From JAFIHK01 sp041441455 (GTDB taxonomy: Bacteria; Bacteroidota; Bacteroidia; Bacteroidales; UBA932): a stretch of 11,301 nucleotides of DNA. The translations under genes were made by a program, and so were the position numbers. Positions 6,861 through 11,301 of the stretch are shown here, one piece after another. Location: NCBI GenBank assembly GCA_041441455.1, contig JASDTB010000076.1, positions 1 through 11,301 on the forward strand, read 5' to 3'. The notes beneath the pieces were generated by a model. The model ran no database searches, was not told the origin of the DNA, and saw only the letters and a program-made list of their open reading frames with translations. Every line of letters starts with the position of its first letter. Positions within the stretch are counted from its first letter, which is position 1.

Positions 6861-7721
6861 TTAAAATTTATTTCGGATGTTGGTTTTGAATTTTTTATTT
6901 TCTATTGCCTCTTTAATAAGACTTGATCCTAGTTCTGATAAAAGTTCTTGTTTTCGTTTGCTCAAGATTATCTCCTTAATCCTAGGTTTGTAATATTCAA
7001 ATGGAGCAGGGGAGTCTTCCGGAACTTTTTGTGCAAAATACACAAAATAGTTATACAAACTATCTCTTGTCTCTATACAAGATTTAGACCAAGCTTCTCT
7101 TTCGCAAGATTGTAAGTCGAGAGGAATCTCTCTGGCTACACTCTCCATATCTGTCCATTGATTGCCAAAGTTGTTATATCTGTCTGCAGAACTATAGCAA
7201 ATCCTCTCCAATTCATCGACATCTTCAATAGCAGAAGACTTGTACATCTTTCTGATTATTTCGTTGTTAGGAGAGTTTTTTGATATCTTTATAATTCTTG
7301 CCTTTACAACAGATGAACTTTGTGTAAAGGTAGGTGAATGTGCTTCGTAATATTTGCGACATTCATCATCACTAATGTTTGTATCGAGTCTTTGTTCTAC
7401 GTAAAGCTTTTCGTATCTAAAAACCAAAAGAGATGCTCTGTACTCTTCGAGCTCCTTCTCAACGTCCATGTCCTCTTTCGAGAGCTCCTTCTCTGCTTTC
7501 ATCAGCAATAGATTCTTCAATGCCCATGAATTAGTATATTGGCGGAGCATGTTGAGACTATCTTCTACAGATGTCCCTGGAGCTATTAGATTTTTAACAT
7601 CAGTTTCATATAAGACCTTGTCTCCAACCTCTGCCACTTTTTTGTCTTCCGAAACGAAATCTATGTATTTGCAAGAGGCAAATACGAGTAATGCAAGGAT
7701 TATTGTTAAGGTCTTTTTCAT
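6861..7721 (-). CDS. SurA/PPIase-like lipoprotein lacking a clear parvulin active site
   Basis: The 286-residue product begins MKKTLTIILALLVFASC, a lipoprotein signal with Cys17 as the lipidated residue, so it is anchored on the periplasmic side of a membrane. The segment after it (VAEVGDKVLYETDVKNLI, about 29-46) matches the start of SurA-N domains, followed by the long charged helices of that fold. A poorly conserved central part (VKARIIKISKN, about 140-150, onwards) occupies the place of a parvulin domain but lacks the HIL, GGxLG and HIIK motifs. The C-terminus (about 245-280) returns to helical SurA-like sequence ending in basic residues. It lies between guaB (2-nt gap) and the two-domain SurA-like gene (1-nt gap). 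It is probably a chaperone partner in outer-membrane protein handling, without isomerase activity. That role is inferred from context and fold pattern. Confidence 0.78.
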   Translation of the reverse strand: MKKTLTIILALLVFASCKYIDFVSEDKKVAEVGDKVLYETDVKNLIAPGTSVEDSLNMLRQYTNSWALKNLLLMKAEKELSKEDMDVEKELEEYRASLLVFRYEKLYVEQRLDTNISDDECRKYYEAHSPTFTQSSSVVKARIIKISKNSPNNEIIRKMYKSSAIEDVDELERICYSSADRYNNFGNQWTDMESVAREIPLDLQSCEREAWSKSCIETRDSLYNYFVYFAQKVPEDSPAPFEYYKPRIKEIILSKRKQELLSELGSSLIKEAIENKKFKTNIRNKF

Positions 7722-7723
7722 GA

Positions 7724-9193
7724 TTATCTGCTGTAGTTAGGTGATTCTCTTGTAATGGTTACATCGTGAGGGTGATTTTCAACAACTCCCGCAGCTGTTA
7801 CTCTCACAAATTGTGCCTTTTGCAACTCTTCTAGATTTTTTGCACCACAATAACCCATTCCGGCTCTTAAACCACCAACAAGTTGGTAAACAACTTCGCT
7901 GAGAGTTCCTTTAAATGGTACTTGAGCGACAATTCCCTCTGGAACGAGTTTCTTAATATCCTCTTCCATATCTTGGAAGTATCTGTCTTTTGAGCCTTGT
8001 TGCATAGCTTCTAAAGAGCCCATACCTCTGTACGATTTGAATTTACGACCATTTAAGATGATAGTCTCCCCTGGTGACTCTTCAACACCAGCAAACAGAG
8101 AGCCAGCCATAATAGTGCTTGCACCACCAGCCAACGCTTTAACGATGTCACCAGAATAGCGGATTCCTCCGTCTGCAATCACAGGAATTCCTGTTCCTTT
8201 AAGAGCCTCCGATGCCAACATGATTGCTGTTAGTTGAGGTACTCCAACTCCTGCAACTACACGAGTTGTACAAATTGAGCCAGGGCCGATACCAACTTTA
8301 ACTCCATCTACGCCACATTCTGCTAGTGCTTTAGCTGCATCTGCAGTTGCTATATTACCTGCGATAACTTGTAAATGAGGGAAAGTCTCTTTGATAAGTT
8401 TGATAGTTTTGAGAACATATACAGAGTGACCATGTGCAGTATCTACAATAACAGCGTCTGTGCCAACAGAGACAAGTCTCTCAACCTTTTGAACAGAATC
8501 GGCGCCAACGCCAACAGCAGCAGCAACAAGAAGTCTTCCTTTGTCGTCTTTGCTCGCTTTTGGGTTGTCCTTGATTTTAGTAATATCTTTATAAGTAAGA
8601 AGACCGATTAAAACTCCGTTGTCGTCGACTACTGGAAGTTTTTCGATCTTATATTTTTTTAATAAAAAGGCAGCTTGAGTTAGGTCTGTTCCCCTTCCTG
8701 TTGTTACAAGGTTCTCTTTTGTCATTACCTCATATATAGGGGTCTTCATATTATCAACGAAACGTAAATCACGATTCGTAACGATACCAATTAATTTTTT
8801 CTGCTCATCAACTACAGGAATACCACCAATACTGTTTTCCTTCATAAGTTTTAGGGCATCGCCAACAAGAGCATCTTTATGAATAATCACGGGATCGTAG
8901 ATCATTCCGTTCTCCGATCTCTTAACTTTTCTTACATGCTCCATTTGAGCTTCAATTGGCATATTCTTGTGAATAACACCGATACCACCTTCCCTTGCAA
9001 TCGCAATTGCCAGTTCCGATTCAGTTACAGTATCCATTGCTGCCGAAACGATAGGGGCACTTATTTTCAGATCTCTTGAAAAATGTGTAGTAATATCTAC
9101 CTCTCTAGGGAGTACCTCCGATCTTGCGGGAATTAGCAAAACATCGTCAAATGTAAGTCCTTCAGGAATAATTCTGTTAGCTAGTGATTGCAT
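7724..9193 (-). CDS. guaB: IMP dehydrogenase
   Basis: This cytoplasmic enzyme oxidises IMP to XMP with NAD+, the committed step to GMP. At 489 residues it is the usual length for a CBS-containing bacterial IMPDH. The N-terminal catalytic part (LTFDDVLLIPARSEVLP, 13-29) is followed by two CBS domains (about 100-205), then the rest of the TIM barrel. The catalytic loop GPGSICTT has Cys308, the phosphate-binding part is DGGIRYSGDI (341-350), the YRGMGSLEAM block (388-397) follows, and the flap carries the Arg404-Tyr405 dyad (SKDRYF). All key residues are present. It is the first gene of the operon with the PPIase-like lipoprotein, SurA-like and OstA-like genes (spacings +2, +1, -1 nt), so GMP synthesis and envelope assembly share a promoter. 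The start is ATG at 9193. Confidence 0.98.
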   Translation of the reverse strand: MQSLANRIIPEGLTFDDVLLIPARSEVLPREVDITTHFSRDLKISAPIVSAAMDTVTESELAIAIAREGGIGVIHKNMPIEAQMEHVRKVKRSENGMIYDPVIIHKDALVGDALKLMKENSIGGIPVVDEQKKLIGIVTNRDLRFVDNMKTPIYEVMTKENLVTTGRGTDLTQAAFLLKKYKIEKLPVVDDNGVLIGLLTYKDITKIKDNPKASKDDKGRLLVAAAVGVGADSVQKVERLVSVGTDAVIVDTAHGHSVYVLKTIKLIKETFPHLQVIAGNIATADAAKALAECGVDGVKVGIGPGSICTTRVVAGVGVPQLTAIMLASEALKGTGIPVIADGGIRYSGDIVKALAGGASTIMAGSLFAGVEESPGETIILNGRKFKSYRGMGSLEAMQQGSKDRYFQDMEEDIKKLVPEGIVAQVPFKGTLSEVVYQLVGGLRAGMGYCGAKNLEELQKAQFVRVTAAGVVENHPHDVTITRESPNYSR

Positions 9194-9213
9194 GGCGTTT
9201 TTTTTATAATCTG

Positions 9214-9221
9214 CAAAGGTA
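9214..9221 (-). promoter_or_regulatory. guaB operon promoter, -7 element
   Basis: The minus strand reads TACCTTTG, identical to the glyA -7 element and a perfect match to TAnnTTTG. It lies 20 bp upstream of the guaB ATG, so the leader is only about 13-16 nt. No good TTTG sits at the expected -33 distance; the nearest, at 9256-9253, is too far at 31 nt. Confidence 0.6.
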
Positions 9222-9234
9222 ATTAAAAAATAGT

Positions 9235-9242
9235 TATTTTTG
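9235..9242 (+). promoter_or_regulatory. Promoter of the zinc-peptidase lipoprotein gene, -7 element
   Basis: The plus strand reads TATTTTTG, matching TAnnTTTG, with the probable transcription start near 9246-9249 and a leader of about 17-20 nt. It faces away from the guaB -7 element, which is only 13 bp away (9222-9234), so the two promoters overlap in their upstream parts and may compete for polymerase. No clear -33 TTTG is seen. The spacer is AT-rich, so chance matches are possible. Confidence 0.45.
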
Positions 9243-9265
9243 GATTATAAACCAAACTAAAACCT

Positions 9266-11293
9266 ATGAAAAAATTTATATCATTAATTGCCATTTCCGT
9301 AATGATTTTGCTAAATTCTTGCGGCAAAGGCGAAAACTTGTCATCTTCTGACGCTATGTACATACAGAAAAAATTTATCAATGATGTTGTTGACTCTCTT
9401 TCCAAAGGGTTGGATTCGACCTCAGTAAAATTAATGTCGCGAGGCGTTGAGCAGTGCGCTGAGCAGTGGAAAAAAGAGAATGGAACGAGCGAGGAGTTTG
9501 TGAAATTTTGTATCGAAAATTATCGTAAAGACTCTGTATCGAGACACGAACTTTTTGTAGGACTCTCATCTGCTTTTGAAACACTTAATGGACACTTCAA
9601 TGAGATCAGTCTTGGACTTAAGAAAAAGCTTCATTTAGATGATGGCGCCCCTTTGCAACAGATAGACTACATATTTGGTGCATATGAAGCATCTGCTCAC
9701 CTTACCGAGGATTTATACAAAAACAAAATTGCATTCATGACAATTCTAAACTTCCCTTTTTATACCTTAAAAGAGAAGGATTCACTTGGTGCAGATTGGT
9801 CGAGACTTGAGTGGGCTTACGCAAGAATGGGTGATATGTTTACACCTGAGCCACCTGCAGAGATTAAGCAAAAAGTAGCAGATGCAGAGACTGCTGCAGA
9901 GAGCTATATTTCTGAGTACAATATTATGATGGGACAACTCGTTAACAAAGAGGGTAGAAAGCTATTCCCTTCGGATATGAAGCTTCTGTCTCATTGGAAT
10001 TTGAGAGACGAAATCAAATCTAACTATGCTCCAGGTCCCGATAACTTAGAGAAGCAGAAGATGATTTATGAGGTAATGCTTCACATAGTAAACCAAACAA
10101 TACCGTCGCAGGTGATTAATAATCCTGAATATGAATGGAATGTAGCTGCAAATACAATTAAGAAAGATGGAAAAGATGTAGAGGTTATAGCAGAAAATGC
10201 AAAAAGATACGAAGTTCTTCTTGGACAATTTAAGGCTCAAAAGATGATGGATAAATACACAAAGGCTTATCCTAACGCAATTTTAAGGGCATTCGATGGA
10301 CAGATGCAAATCTCTGCTGAAGAGATTGAGACCATGTTTAAAGAGTTGATATCTTCTCCAAAAGTAAAAGAGGTTGCCGCTTTGATCAAGCAAAGACTTG
10401 GAAGGGATTTGATGCCTTACGACATTTGGTATGACGGGTTTAAATCAAGAAGTTCTGTATCTCAAGAAGAGCTTGATAAAATCACAACTTCTAAATATCC
10501 TACTGCTGAGGCATTCGATAAAGACATTCCTGCTATGCTGCTTAAGTACGGTTTCCCAAAAGCAAAAGCGGACGAGTTAGGTGGAGCAATCAGAGTAGAG
10601 GCTGCTAGAGGTTCTGGACACGCTTGGGGAGCTCAGGGCCGTCAGTTTGAAGCGAGACTAAGAACAAGACTCTCTACTAAGGGGATGGATTATAAAGGAT
10701 TCAATATTGCTGTACATGAACTTGGACACAATGTTGAACAAACAATCACATTGAGAGATGTGGATTACTATGTCTTAAATGGAGTTCCAAACACTGCATT
10801 CACCGAGGCATTAGCTTTTGTATTCCAAAAAAGAGATTTATCACTTTTAGGATACAAAAACAGCAATCCAGACCAAGAGAAGATGACCTCTTACGATATC
10901 TTCTGGGGCTCTTATGAAATTATGGGTGTTGCATTAGTAGATCTTAATGTTTGGAGATGGATGTACGAAAATCCAGAGGCAACTCCAGAGCAACTAAGAG
11001 ACGCTGTGGTGAAAATTGCAAAAGATATCTGGAATCAATACTATGAGCCAGTTCTAGGTGGGAAAGATTCTCCAATCCTTGCAATCTACTCCCATATGAT
11101 AAACTCACCATTATATTTAGCAAACTATCCACTAGGACACATAATAGAGTATCAACTAGAAAAATTCTTCACTACAAGAAAGTGGGCAGATGAAGTCATG
11201 AGAATTTATCCTCTAGGAAACATAACTCCTCAACAATGGATGATCAAGGCTACAGGAGAGAAACTTTCAGTAAAGTCTATGCTAGAAAACTAA
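9266..11293 (+). CDS. HEXXH zinc metallopeptidase lipoprotein of gluzincin type (M3/M2-like)
   Basis: The 675-residue product begins with a lipoprotein signal (ILLNSC, Cys19), so it is periplasmic or surface-anchored. The zinc site is HELGH at 484-488, with the third ligand probably Glu514 (FTEALAF), 26 residues past H488. This spacing matches thimet oligopeptidase (M3) and is near that of angiotensin-converting enzyme (M2). Upstream is a conserved-looking RGSGHAWGAQGRQ block (448-460). Near the C-terminus YPLGHIIEYQL (621-631) sits where M3 enzymes have their tyrosine-bearing GYYxYL motif. The long N-terminal part (about 30-440) is largely helical, as expected for a peptidase with an enclosed cleft that acts on oligopeptides. 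It is divergent from guaB, with an A-rich leader (AAACTAAAACCT) before the ATG. It is not obviously part of a known pathway here. Family assignment is by eye, so substrate is unknown. Confidence 0.85.
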   Translation: MKKFISLIAISVMILLNSCGKGENLSSSDAMYIQKKFINDVVDSLSKGLDSTSVKLMSRGVEQCAEQWKKENGTSEEFVKFCIENYRKDSVSRHELFVGLSSAFETLNGHFNEISLGLKKKLHLDDGAPLQQIDYIFGAYEASAHLTEDLYKNKIAFMTILNFPFYTLKEKDSLGADWSRLEWAYARMGDMFTPEPPAEIKQKVADAETAAESYISEYNIMMGQLVNKEGRKLFPSDMKLLSHWNLRDEIKSNYAPGPDNLEKQKMIYEVMLHIVNQTIPSQVINNPEYEWNVAANTIKKDGKDVEVIAENAKRYEVLLGQFKAQKMMDKYTKAYPNAILRAFDGQMQISAEEIETMFKELISSPKVKEVAALIKQRLGRDLMPYDIWYDGFKSRSSVSQEELDKITTSKYPTAEAFDKDIPAMLLKYGFPKAKADELGGAIRVEAARGSGHAWGAQGRQFEARLRTRLSTKGMDYKGFNIAVHELGHNVEQTITLRDVDYYVLNGVPNTAFTEALAFVFQKRDLSLLGYKNSNPDQEKMTSYDIFWGSYEIMGVALVDLNVWRWMYENPEATPEQLRDAVVKIAKDIWNQYYEPVLGGKDSPILAIYSHMINSPLYLANYPLGHIIEYQLEKFFTTRKWADEVMRIYPLGNITPQQWMIKATGEKLSVKSMLEN

Positions 11294-11301
11294 ACATACC
11301 C

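Noticed and set aside
9223..9405. A 60-codon minus-strand frame over the start of the peptidase gene
   Set aside because: It lies antisense to the lipoprotein signal sequence, covers both promoter elements, and has no recognisable product.

Overview
The window reads as chromosome from a low-GC member of the Bacteroidota, most likely order Bacteroidales. The evidence is repeated promoter -7 elements of the form TAnnTTTG, A-rich leaders without a clear Shine-Dalgarno, lipoproteins with short lipoboxes, a BlaI/M56 pair of the Bacteroidetes type, and a guaB / PPIase / SurA / OstA gene order that I recall as common in this group. No phage, CRISPR or RNA gene is seen.

Layout. Bases 1-52 look like the tail of an insertion sequence, possibly IS3 family. 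Bases 73-109 are a strong two-way terminator. Then glyA (minus strand), a two-gene regulatory operon blaI-M56 peptidase (minus), and a four-gene minus-strand operon guaB - PPIase-like lipoprotein - SurA-like chaperone - OstA/LptA-like protein with junctions of +2, +1 and -1 nt. A 72-bp divergent promoter region separates guaB from a plus-strand gene for a 675-residue HEXXH zinc-peptidase lipoprotein that fills the right end.

How the parts may work together. The guaB operon couples GMP synthesis to outer-membrane biogenesis: two periplasmic SurA-type proteins and an OstA-type protein that probably serves lipopolysaccharide transport. The blaI-M56 pair is a membrane-signal and derepression switch. 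Its promoter lies inside a phased array of inverted repeats (centres exactly 21 bp apart) that is very probably the BlaI operator. The M56 protein has no penicillin-binding sensor domain. It ends instead in a segment resembling the plug of SusC/TonB-dependent receptors, so its signal is unlikely to be a beta-lactam bound in the BlaR1 manner.

The most interesting signals are this operator array, the plug-like tail of the M56 protein, and an overlapping promoter/terminator arrangement between the M56 gene and glyA. The rest is ordinary core genome.
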